Shown here: piece by piece, positions 7,871 through 15,554 of the stretch | Layout of the letters: each line of letters starts with the position of its first letter | Numbering within the stretch: the first letter of the stretch is position 1 | DNA from: Bacteroidota bacterium | GTDB lineage: Bacteria > Bacteroidota > Bacteroidia > JABEUT01 | Length of the DNA: 44,142 bases | Assembly: GCA_013289395.1 (NCBI GenBank) | Contig: JABCZY010000004.1 | Location: 1-44,142, forward strand | Direction of reading: 5' to 3' | Notes under the pieces: generated by a model | Databases searched by the model: none | What the model was told of the DNA's origin: nothing | What the model saw: only the letters and a program-made list of their open reading frames with translations | Position numbers and translations under genes: made by a program

Positions 7871-9015
7871 TAAATACTGTGCGTTATAAATTTCATTCTA
7901 TATAACTGCGGAAGTAGCGGATAAAAATCATCGTACACCAAATTTATAAGTATAACTAATGCCACTATCCTGAAAGCTTCTTCCTTTGGGAAGAGTTTAT
8001 CTAGTAGTATCAGGATCAATATGAGAATTAATATATCATAGGACATGCTTCTGTTACGATCAACCAATGACTGTGAAATAAAGAGCAATAACAAAAAAGT
8101 CATAATGAGCAAAGTAGGGAACATATAAATGCGTTTTCTAAATAAAGCAATAACAACTAAAACAAAAGGGATAATAAAACCTTCTAATCCTATATAAAAA
8201 GTATTGAAAAGCTTATTTATCTGTGCGAAGAAAAGATTCTCAGCTCCGGTTCCCGTATATAAACCAAAAGCATTATGTAAACTATACCTGATTACAAAAT
8301 ATACGCCCCAGGAAACAAATAAACAAATACTAGAGGAAAATAAAGCGCCCTTTAAAATAGATCTAAAGTCATCAAAGCTATTATTGTCAATCATGTTAAA
8401 AAGGAATATAGCAGGCGATACAATCAGTGCTCTTTCATCTGAAAAATAAGCCAGTAACAAAGGAACTATGACATACATTTTTTTGCGAGCTAAAAGCACC
8501 ATTAAAAGAAAGTCTAATGAAAGTGTATCAAATACGCCCCTATAATCGGAACCATAAACATGCCCTGCAACTACAAAACAGATAGGTAAAATAAAAATAA
8601 ATGATTTAGCCCTGTCATTAAAAAAACTATTAAAAACGAGTACTAATAAATAGTAAAAGAGTACTAGTGTGAAAAATTGAAATATTAAACCGGGTATTAC
8701 GGTATATATGTGTAAGAAATTCAATATAACTGCAGGCACAAATCTAAACGCTATATTATCGCTATGCGGACCATATAAATGGTTTGTGTGATGATTTACA
8801 AAAGGTTGTGCTCCTTGTATAAAAACGGCATCCCAATTATTACCCATTTCATTTGTCCTCAATACCACATCATATGAAGGAAAGCTCCAAAATACAACAA
8901 TGGCAACTAAAGCGAGGGTAGATAGAAAGTAACTTGAAATGATTGTTTTAAAAAGTCTTGTGTTTATAAGTAGTTCCAGTAATTTTGCTGGATAAGACAG
9001 TAATTTTTCTCTCAT
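7870..9015 (-). CDS. Polytopic inner-membrane protein of unknown function
   Basis: A 381-residue protein with about ten hydrophobic segments. The first long non-membrane loop after helix 1 (about residues 45-90, with NNWDAVFIQG and HHTNHLYGPHSDN) is polar and His-rich; YFSDERALIVSP lies near 190. I do not recognise the family with confidence. Placement convergent to the glycan cluster and general shape resemble GT-C or polymerase-like glycan membrane proteins, but the diagnostic D/E motif is not clear. The function is unassigned. Confidence 0.6.
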   Translation of the reverse strand: MREKLLSYPAKLLELLINTRLFKTIISSYFLSTLALVAIVVFWSFPSYDVVLRTNEMGNNWDAVFIQGAQPFVNHHTNHLYGPHSDNIAFRFVPAVILNFLHIYTVIPGLIFQFFTLVLFYYLLVLVFNSFFNDRAKSFIFILPICFVVAGHVYGSDYRGVFDTLSLDFLLMVLLARKKMYVIVPLLLAYFSDERALIVSPAIFLFNMIDNNSFDDFRSILKGALFSSSICLFVSWGVYFVIRYSLHNAFGLYTGTGAENLFFAQINKLFNTFYIGLEGFIIPFVLVVIALFRKRIYMFPTLLIMTFLLLLFISQSLVDRNRSMSYDILILILILILLDKLFPKEEAFRIVALVILINLVYDDFYPLLPQLYRMKFITHSI

Positions 9016-9334
9016 TTTAAAATAAACATTGAGCTAAATTATACAAAAAAATAACTCCATTTACTAAAAGTGATATCCCGGAAGGAGTTGAGTTCAATAC
9101 CACATGCTATTTATAACCAGCACATTGTAACAAAAATGCGGATCACCCTTATTTACTGTCGTTGCAATTATGGCACAAAATGGCTTCAAACAGTAAGGGT
9201 CGACAGCAAGAAAAAATTCACATTTTTTTGCGTAAAGCAGAAGGTCAGTTTTTTATTTTCAGTGAAAAATTTTCGTCTACTCATTTTTTGTTTTAAAATA
9301 TAGTTTCATATTGTTGACAGAAAATTTGTAACAA
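9016..9334. other. Intergenic region between divergent genes
   Basis: About 390 bp between the starts at 9015 and 9404, AT-rich, with no convincing ORF. A 77-codon open frame on the + strand has low-complexity composition and no recognisable features. Only the promoter at 9335-9342 can be picked out. Confidence 0.4.
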
Positions 9335-9342
9335 AACCTTTG
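9335..9342 (+). promoter_or_regulatory. -7 element AACCTTTG with upstream TTG
   Basis: AACCTTTG differs from TAnnTTTG at one base and has TTG at 9314-9316, 18 bp upstream, near the expected -33 position. It lies about 60 bp before the ATG at 9404. Confidence 0.4.
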
Positions 9343-9403
9343 CAACGAGTATACCTTGCATTCGAAATCAACAAAAGTTCTAATTTTTAAAACCCTAAGT
9401 ATT

Positions 9404-10042
9404 ATGAACACACAAAAGATAGCGTTGTTCACAACCACAGGAGAAGTGGGAACACGCCTGGCTGAAGAAGCCCTGAAAAGAGGTCACTCTGTTACTGCAA
9501 TTGTAAGTAACGAAAATGAGTTCAAATTAAAACACCCTAACCTGAAAGTAGTAAGGGGTGATGGAAGAAGGAAAGAAGATGTGAGCAAACATTCGCGCGG
9601 GCATGATGTTGCTGTTTTCACCTATGAGCCTACCTTAAAGAATCCGCGTGAACACGTTGACATTACCCGCAACATGATTGAAGGTGCAAAGGAAGCAGGC
9701 GTGCAGCACATTGTTTCGGCAGCGCATCCGCTTTCACAACGTATGGAAAGCACGGAAGAGTTCTACAATTCCTTTAAACCTGTACTGCAGGCACAACAGG
9801 AAGCGTTGAAGCTTTTGCAAAAAGAAAAAGGTCTTTCCTGGGGCTACCTGCACACCATTGAACCTGAAGCAGGGCAAAAACCTCGTGAGTACCGCATAAG
9901 CAATGAGGTTTACCTTTCGCAGCCACAAGGTCAGGAAAGGGTACAGTTAAAAAACTATACTAATGCCATACTAGATGAAGCTGAGAAGAGCCAGCTTGAA
10001 ACACACGAATCTCACTACACAGACGATGACAGGTTGAATTAA
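9404..10042 (+). CDS. NAD(P)-binding atypical SDR (NmrA/NAD(P)H-binding-like)
   Basis: The protein has 212 residues from the chosen ATG. It begins with a strand followed by TTTGEVGTRLAEEALKRGH, the NAD(P)-binding turn of atypical short-chain dehydrogenases (GATGxxG-like, here with Thr in the first position). The later pattern VVRGDGRRKEDV, GAKEAGVQHIVSAA and the missing YxxxK fit the NmrA/YwnB group, which sense nucleotides or reduce small substrates. An in-frame TTG at 9356 would add 16 residues, but ATG at 9404 gives the usual N-terminus and follows the promoter-like element at 9335. The gene ends with a strong terminator. The substrate is unknown. Confidence 0.75.
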   Translation: MNTQKIALFTTTGEVGTRLAEEALKRGHSVTAIVSNENEFKLKHPNLKVVRGDGRRKEDVSKHSRGHDVAVFTYEPTLKNPREHVDITRNMIEGAKEAGVQHIVSAAHPLSQRMESTEEFYNSFKPVLQAQQEALKLLQKEKGLSWGYLHTIEPEAGQKPREYRISNEVYLSQPQGQERVQLKNYTNAILDEAEKSQLETHESHYTDDDRLN

Positions 10043-10063
10043 AGCAATCTGCTTCTCTTCTAT

Positions 10064-10102
10064 GAAAACCCCTTTCCCTTGCGGAAAGGGGTTTTCTGTT
10101 TT
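10064..10102 (+). terminator. Rho-independent terminator
   Basis: Perfect 14-bp stem (10064-10077 with 10083-10096) with a 5-nt loop, followed by TGTTTT. It lies 22 bp after the stop of the NAD(P)-binding protein gene. Confidence 0.9.
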
Positions 10103-10212
10103 ACACCACCAAGAAATATTGAATATCCCTAACGACTAAAGATTTTATTTATTCCTCAAATTATTGTATCTTTTTGAAGTTTTTGCATTATAAGTATATC
10201 ACCAGAAAAGTC

Positions 10213-11577
10213 ATGAAGAAACTGTTGCTATTTAAGTTATACTTTTTAACCCTGTTAGTCGGCGCCCAGCCAAAACCGAATAAATTCATTAAAGCATTCA
10301 GCCATCCGGTCTGGAAAATCGGCGGTTACGATGAAACAGGTGAATTCTATCCATTGCATGTCTCTGGAACAGTTGCTGTTGAAGAATCACAGAAAAAACT
10401 ACTTTCAGATACCTACCAACACCTTAGAGCATTTAACATTAAAACAGGGAAAACCTTATGGAAAATAAGTTGGGAAAATGACAACTGGTTTTACAATTCT
10501 TCTGCTATTGTATGGAACAATAAAATCTACTATACTGCTCATGGTATTTTATATTGCAGAGACATTAAAACCGGTGCGGCCTTATGGATGTGCCAAACAA
10601 ACAGCTATTTATGTACAAAGCAGACATATATAGCCGACTCTCTGCTATATACGTTTCCCTATGATAAATATAGTTCAAGCTACGAAGGAAAGAAAATGTT
10701 TGTGCTTAGTGCTTCAACCGGCAAAATCTTATGGGACTCAATAAACCCAATGAATATACCCAGCTTCGATGGTATACTGTATTCTTATAATAACAAAATT
10801 ATCGTCAAACCCGATAGTTTTTATATATGCTACAATGCGACTACTAAAAAAGAAATATGGAGATTAACAGCCTCAAATAAGAACTTCAATTATTATAATA
10901 TTGACTGGCAATGTACCAGGAGAGATACCATTTATTTCAGGAAGCACTTCAATATTTACCAAAATGGGTTTTACTTTATTAACATTGATACACTTATTTC
11001 TATTGACATGAACAGTGGGAAAATATTATTAAAATTTCAATCAATTGGATCAGTAAGGGCGGATAAAGAACATGCTGTTTTTTCTTTAGATGAGTTTTAC
11101 AATTTTACCGACTCAACACGAATATTCTCTCTAAACAAGATAGATTATATCAGTGGAAAAACAATTTGGAAAACAGAAATAGCAAAAGCGCCTTTAACAC
11201 CGAAAAACCTTGCCCATATGCATTTCTATCCGAATATCTGCTACAATGCTGATTCTTCCACTATTTACCTTTCAGTTGACAGCACCCTGTTTTGCTACTC
11301 GCAAGGCTCAGGCAAGCTACTGTCATCATTCAATTTACACATGTTTGTTATAGAACTGTTTTTAACCAAAGACTTCATCGTTTTGAATAGCGAATTTCCT
11401 TATCCTGCTGATATTGCAGAAGGTAATATGCTAGTGCTTGCTAAAAATGACTTCAAAAAATCTGCTCGGCTCCATTCTAAAAACTACTTTATTTTAGACC
11501 GTGCTTATCAGTATCCGGATATTCTATGTTTTCATGAGGAGCCTTTTGGTGGCTTACGCCTAATTAATATTAAGTAA
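10213..11577 (+). CDS. Secreted PQQ-like beta-propeller protein
   Basis: The protein has 454 residues from the ATG at 10213. An in-frame TTG at 10174 would add 13 residues ahead of the signal peptide, so ATG is preferred. The N-terminus MKKLLLFKLYFLTLLVGAQ is a signal peptide. The body has repeated blocks of the form AFNIKTGKTLWKI, CRDIKTGAALWM, VLSASTGKILWD, DYISGKTIWKTE, the PQQ/quinoprotein propeller repeat (structural, without PQQ ligands visible). No T9SS domain is seen. It is probably a periplasmic or surface scaffold or binding protein. The patatin gene converges from the other strand with only 7 bp between stops. Confidence 0.75.
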   Translation: MKKLLLFKLYFLTLLVGAQPKPNKFIKAFSHPVWKIGGYDETGEFYPLHVSGTVAVEESQKKLLSDTYQHLRAFNIKTGKTLWKISWENDNWFYNSSAIVWNNKIYYTAHGILYCRDIKTGAALWMCQTNSYLCTKQTYIADSLLYTFPYDKYSSSYEGKKMFVLSASTGKILWDSINPMNIPSFDGILYSYNNKIIVKPDSFYICYNATTKKEIWRLTASNKNFNYYNIDWQCTRRDTIYFRKHFNIYQNGFYFINIDTLISIDMNSGKILLKFQSIGSVRADKEHAVFSLDEFYNFTDSTRIFSLNKIDYISGKTIWKTEIAKAPLTPKNLAHMHFYPNICYNADSSTIYLSVDSTLFCYSQGSGKLLSSFNLHMFVIELFLTKDFIVLNSEFPYPADIAEGNMLVLAKNDFKKSARLHSKNYFILDRAYQYPDILCFHEEPFGGLRLINIK

Positions 11578-11584
11578 AATAGTT

Positions 11585-12550
11585 TTACACCACTACATTA
11601 TATCCTTTCAGCTTGTTTTGCGCTAACTGGTAACCAATTTCATAATCGGCTTGAATTTGCGCCGCTGTAAACGTGCTTATGTCAATGGTCAGATCTTTAT
11701 CAGGTTGAATAAGTAGATGGTTTATTATTTTGTATGATTTCAAGGTATCGAGGTTCAGGTTTTTGCTGCGTGCTTCTGTTACCACATTATTTAAAAATGA
11801 AATCCATTGCGAGTCATTCTGCACATTCTGGTTCACAATAATATCTTCAATACGTCCGGCAAGTTGCATTAAATTCCCTTGGCTGAAATTTGTATTCTCC
11901 TGCACCGAATCAAGTTGTTCGGCCTGGCAAATAATGCCTATAATGTTATCTGCACCCTGGTTAATAGCATAACCCAGTGGAGCTACATCACGTGTTCCTC
12001 CATCAAACAACACCTCTCCCTTTTTCGAAATACTTGGTGGCATGGCAATTGGTATAGCTATACTTCCTTTTAGGTACGATATAAAATCAACATCACCAGG
12101 GCTGGCATATATCATGTTGCCGCTTAAAAAATCTACTGTGCCTACCACAAGCTTTGCAGGCGATTGTTTAGCAACTGTTACATCAACAATATTATCTATC
12201 ATTTTATTTATGGGTGTAGTGTCCGACAACCCGTTGAATTTTTTCCATAACAATTCCCACACATCCGATACCGCTGAACGTTGTATAGCAATATCGGCTG
12301 GTTTTTCAATATTGGTAAACCAAAAGTGCTGCAGATCATTGGCAATGGTTACCCAATCATCAGCGGTTAATTGTTTTTTACCCGATGCCACTAATTTGCC
12401 AGCTTCATTGGCCATAAACGCGCCGTTCAAACTACCTACAGATATGCCGTAAATAATATCGGGTATAAATCCTGATTCTAATACTGCTTTTATGGCTCCG
12501 GCCTGGTAACAGCCTTTTACTGCTCCGCCACTAAGTACTAATGCTTTCAT
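11585..12550 (-). CDS. Patatin-like phospholipase
   Basis: A 321-residue patatin-family lipid acyl hydrolase. The oxyanion-hole Gly-rich turn GGAVKG is at residues 8-13, the nucleophile elbow GISVG at 35-39 gives Ser37, and the dyad Asp is in FDGGTRD near 180. The Ser-Asp dyad is therefore complete. There is no signal peptide, so it is a cytoplasmic or peripheral member acting on membrane lipids. It is monocistronic, convergent with the PQQ-like gene. The physiological substrate is unknown. Confidence 0.85.
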   Translation of the reverse strand: MKALVLSGGAVKGCYQAGAIKAVLESGFIPDIIYGISVGSLNGAFMANEAGKLVASGKKQLTADDWVTIANDLQHFWFTNIEKPADIAIQRSAVSDVWELLWKKFNGLSDTTPINKMIDNIVDVTVAKQSPAKLVVGTVDFLSGNMIYASPGDVDFISYLKGSIAIPIAMPPSISKKGEVLFDGGTRDVAPLGYAINQGADNIIGIICQAEQLDSVQENTNFSQGNLMQLAGRIEDIIVNQNVQNDSQWISFLNNVVTEARSKNLNLDTLKSYKIINHLLIQPDKDLTIDISTFTAAQIQADYEIGYQLAQNKLKGYNVVV

Positions 12551-12852
12551 TATTTTTTGTTTTATATTTTGTTACGTTCTTTAGGCCTTCACCTAAGGCA
12601 AAATTCGTGCAGACCAAATTAGTATGGTAAGTATAACAATGATTTTTATTCACAACCCAAATTATGTTAATTTTACGTGTATGTACGTAGGCATTTGTAT
12701 GCGAATACCAATGCTTCTGTGGCGTTTGCAATGTACCCTCACCGCCTTGCTGGTGAGTATTTTGGCGGCTTTTCTGAAGGATTCATAGACACGAAGATGT
12801 ACACTTGTGAATAAAGGATAATTAAAATAGTTCCGCCTCGTGTTTTTCAGGG
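12551..12852. other. Intergenic region with small inverted repeats
   Basis: 302 bp between the patatin start and the stop of the upstream phosphatase gene, with no credible ORF. A hairpin CTCACC/GGTGAG (about 12739-12758) lies near a nearby GGCGGC. It is not followed by a T-run on either strand, so I do not call it a terminator. Confidence 0.35.
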
Positions 12853-15126
12853 CTAAATGCGCACTCCTATCACCAAAATATCATCTACCTGCTCTACTCC
12901 TGCTTTCCACTTCTCAATATGATCATCTAAATATTGTTCTTGTTGAGGCATTGTTTTGTCTTGGATTGCAATAAGCAACTGCTTGAAATTCTTTGTAGTG
13001 AGCTTTTTCTGGTTAGGCCCTCCAAATGTATCTGCATATCCGTCAGAAAATATATAGAATGTATCTCCCTGCTCTAATTCTATCTCATGCGAATCAAAAT
13101 GTTGATCATCTTCTGTAAATCCGCCAATTGCTTTTTTTGTTGCCTTAATCTCTTCTATCTCGCTTTTACCTTTACGAATCAACCAGAAAGGCCTGTTAGC
13201 TCCTGCATACCTTACAATATGGCTTTTCATATCAATTGAACATATTGCAATGTCCATTCCATCACGAGTTGATTCTTTGTCCTCAGATTGATGCAGGGAA
13301 TTCTTGAGTTCCTTATTAAGGTAATTCAATATATGAGAAGTATCAGTACTTTGCTCCACAGCAAGGCTCAATTTCTCTGAGCCTATTATACTCATAAATG
13401 CCCCTGGAACTCCATGTCCCGTACAGTCCGCCGCTGCAATTAAAACTGAGTTTCCCTTAGTATGAAAAAAATAAAAATCTCCACTTACTATATCCTTTGG
13501 TTTAAAAAGAATGAAACTTTGTGGCAACGCGGACATAATTTCATTTCTCTTGGGAAGCCGGGCATGTTGAATTCTTTTTGCATACGTAATACTGCTCGTA
13601 ATATCCTTGTTCTTTTCTTCAATTATCTTATTCTTATCTTCCAGCAGAAAATTAGCCTTTCTCTTTTGCACATAAGCCCTTGAAATAAATGTAGCAAACA
13701 ACAACACAAGCATTAAGCCGGCAATACTAAAATAAGTTATTGTTTTCTGTCTCTGTTTTTCTTCTTTCACAATTACTTCTTTTTTTTCCTGTTCCGCCTT
13801 TTCTATGGCCTTCTTTTTTTCATACTCGTTCCGCAGATTTTCCTGCGCAAGCGCTTTATGAATTCCATCTTTGTTTAACTTTTCACTATATATAAAATAT
13901 TGCTGATAATGGGCGTAGGCACTTTTATAATCGCCCAATATCGAATCAAGTTGTGCGCAACATTTTTCATCAAGCATGATACTTGTCAGTTCCCCGCTTT
14001 TAATAGCAAGCGAAAGTGATTGTTGCATGTATTCCTTTGCCGTTTTATATTGCTTCTGATCCCAGTATATCAACCCTAATTGACTAAGACCTCTCGAAGT
14101 TTCAATGTCATAATCCCCATTTTTGATTGAATTCAATGCATCGTTACAATATCTGATAGCCTCACTATAATTCGCCTCATTTTCATATACCTGGCATATA
14201 GCACGAAGAACTCTGCTTGTCATATAATTATTATGCCCTTTTACAATGGGCAAATACTTTTGAAAATACTCAAGCGCTTTAGCAAAATTCTTTTGTCGAA
14301 AATATAACTGCCCTATATAAAAATACGCGATTCCTACGCCTTTTTCATTATTCTTTTTCTCAAATAGTATTATTGCTTTTTTAAAATAATCCAGTGCGTT
14401 AGCAGTATCATGAATTCTGGAATATAATATACCTATATTAATCAGGTTATTGCCAATCAAACTTGTATCCTTCAATTCATTGACCACAGATAAACTCATT
14501 TGCATTTTCTCTAAAGCCTGAGTAGTATCCCCATAATCCATGTAAATGCTTGCAACTTGAGACAACAACAGCTGCATGCCTTTTTTATAATTCATTTTAT
14601 TTAATAACTCTATATTCTGCTGGTAATATTCCAGTTGTTTCATAACATTGCCCTGCCTTGCATAGTCAAACCCAATATCATATATAGTTTTAGCAAAGCC
14701 TTTATTATCATTAATTTCCTTGTATATCAAAAGCATTTTTTCATGATACATTAATGCTTTGGGAGTACCTCCTCCTTCATACTTCTGGTAATACTCTATA
14801 ATGCAGGAAAAAGCATTAGCCTTTTGCTCCAGAATAGATTTACGGGCACTTTTATAATTATCCACAGAAAGTAAACTATCTGCCAGTTTTACTAAAGGTT
14901 CAGCATACTTCAGGTTATCCTTAACATCGCATGCATCGCAAAGAGCGGAATATAAACGCAATTGGCTCGTATCGGCCTTTTCGGTTTTGATTAATGCAAG
15001 AAGTGAGTCTATCTTATGAGCGCTCTGCCCCATAATACCGGAAGCATATAACAAGCCAAATACCAGTAAACCGGCAAATCGCGAAATAGAAGGCCGGAAT
15101 ACTTGGTTATGAAACTGCACGCTCAT
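12853..15126 (-). CDS. TPR - transmembrane - SpoIIE/PP2C-type phosphatase
   Basis: The protein has 757 residues from ATG 15126; an in-frame GTG at 15138 is an alternative start. Order: signal peptide (ending near GIMGQ), TPR-type helical repeats (about 60-420) with repeated AL-Y/F-K patterns, a charged coiled coil, one membrane helix (about 462-482), a second coiled coil (RIQHARLPKR), then a SpoIIE-type phosphatase domain (about 540-757). Metal/active-site motifs are present: DIVSGDFYFF, AADCTGHGVPGAFM, RDGMDIAI, FSDGYAD and QVDDILVIGV. The architecture suggests a sensor that dephosphorylates anti-sigma-antagonist or other Ser/Thr-phosphoproteins (inference). A close paralog is divergent at 15555. 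Confidence 0.88.
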   Translation of the reverse strand: MSVQFHNQVFRPSISRFAGLLVFGLLYASGIMGQSAHKIDSLLALIKTEKADTSQLRLYSALCDACDVKDNLKYAEPLVKLADSLLSVDNYKSARKSILEQKANAFSCIIEYYQKYEGGGTPKALMYHEKMLLIYKEINDNKGFAKTIYDIGFDYARQGNVMKQLEYYQQNIELLNKMNYKKGMQLLLSQVASIYMDYGDTTQALEKMQMSLSVVNELKDTSLIGNNLINIGILYSRIHDTANALDYFKKAIILFEKKNNEKGVGIAYFYIGQLYFRQKNFAKALEYFQKYLPIVKGHNNYMTSRVLRAICQVYENEANYSEAIRYCNDALNSIKNGDYDIETSRGLSQLGLIYWDQKQYKTAKEYMQQSLSLAIKSGELTSIMLDEKCCAQLDSILGDYKSAYAHYQQYFIYSEKLNKDGIHKALAQENLRNEYEKKKAIEKAEQEKKEVIVKEEKQRQKTITYFSIAGLMLVLLFATFISRAYVQKRKANFLLEDKNKIIEEKNKDITSSITYAKRIQHARLPKRNEIMSALPQSFILFKPKDIVSGDFYFFHTKGNSVLIAAADCTGHGVPGAFMSIIGSEKLSLAVEQSTDTSHILNYLNKELKNSLHQSEDKESTRDGMDIAICSIDMKSHIVRYAGANRPFWLIRKGKSEIEEIKATKKAIGGFTEDDQHFDSHEIELEQGDTFYIFSDGYADTFGGPNQKKLTTKNFKQLLIAIQDKTMPQQEQYLDDHIEKWKAGVEQVDDILVIGVRI

Positions 15127-15138
15127 TAATTTCTGCAC

Positions 15139-15387
15139 TCTGCTTTTTTTATTTCAAATTATTAGATTGAGTGATAGAATACAGTAAAAATACCATTAAA
15201 ATCTAATTGAAATACCATGTGGAGGAAGAGAAATCGATTAGAATACGCTATTGTGGTTTCCCTGAGGCTAAGAGCAAAATTCAAAACCCTACATCACTAA
15301 ATTCAATGATGGTGTTTTGCCGATGTAATTGCCAATGCAATTTTGTTACGAAACGGCAGAGAGAAAAGCCCTTAACAATTGTAAAAG
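15139..15387. other. Intergenic region between divergent phosphatase paralogs (left part)
   Basis: The whole gap is 15127-15554. Apart from the terminator and tRNA relict I see no gene; an 86-codon + frame crosses both structures and has no recognisable content. The minus promoter of the 12853-15126 gene should be near 15150-15165, where a loose -7-like ATAATTTG occurs. Confidence 0.35.
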
Positions 15388-15417
15388 CGAAAAAGGTGCT
15401 ATTTCGCGCCTTTTTCG
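15388..15417. terminator. Strong stem-loop terminator next to a tRNA 3'-end relict
   Basis: A 12-bp stem (15388-15399 with 15406-15417, one U-G pair) and a 6-nt loop, A-rich on one arm and T-rich on the other. It works on either strand. On the minus strand it directly follows a sequence like a tRNA 3' end, the same order as at the tRNA-Cys gene and its terminator (20481-20580). No intact + or - strand gene in the window is clearly served by it. Confidence 0.75.
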
Positions 15418-15435
15418 AGGTGCCTAGCGGAATAT
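15418..15435 (-). pseudogene. Displaced or relict tRNA 3' end
   Basis: Minus strand ATTCCGCTAGGCACC followed by T matches the 3' side of a tRNA: last T-loop bases, 3' T-stem (CCGCT, same as in tRNA-Cys here), 7-nt acceptor strand and discriminator. The rest of the T-arm, anticodon arm and the matching 5' acceptor (GGTGCCT) are missing upstream. A terminator follows at once. This is the expected appearance of a tRNA 3' end displaced by a tRNA-targeting integrase. Confidence 0.5.
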
Positions 15436-15554
15436 ACGTTGCGTGTCATAAGCTATTGATTATTTGAGGTATACTATTGCTGGCTCTTTCATAAACCACG
15501 CAATAATGAGTGAAAACCATAAAAAAATTACTTTTATAATCTTAATTGTAACGA

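Noticed and set aside
9070-9303. 77-codon + frame in the intergenic gap
   Set aside because: No motif, signal or membrane pattern, and odd composition; it lies in a divergent promoter region.
12042-12452. 136-codon + frame opposite the patatin gene
   Set aside because: The minus-strand patatin protein with complete catalytic dyad explains this DNA.
12531-12731. 66-codon minus frame upstream of patatin
   Set aside because: Overlaps the patatin start, no recognisable features, AT-rich leader sequence.
12739-12758. CTCACC/GGTGAG hairpin as terminator
   Set aside because: No T-run on either side and about 95 bp from the nearest stop.
15207-15467. 86-codon + frame between the phosphatase genes
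   Set aside because: It reads through a strong terminator and the tRNA relict; no protein features.
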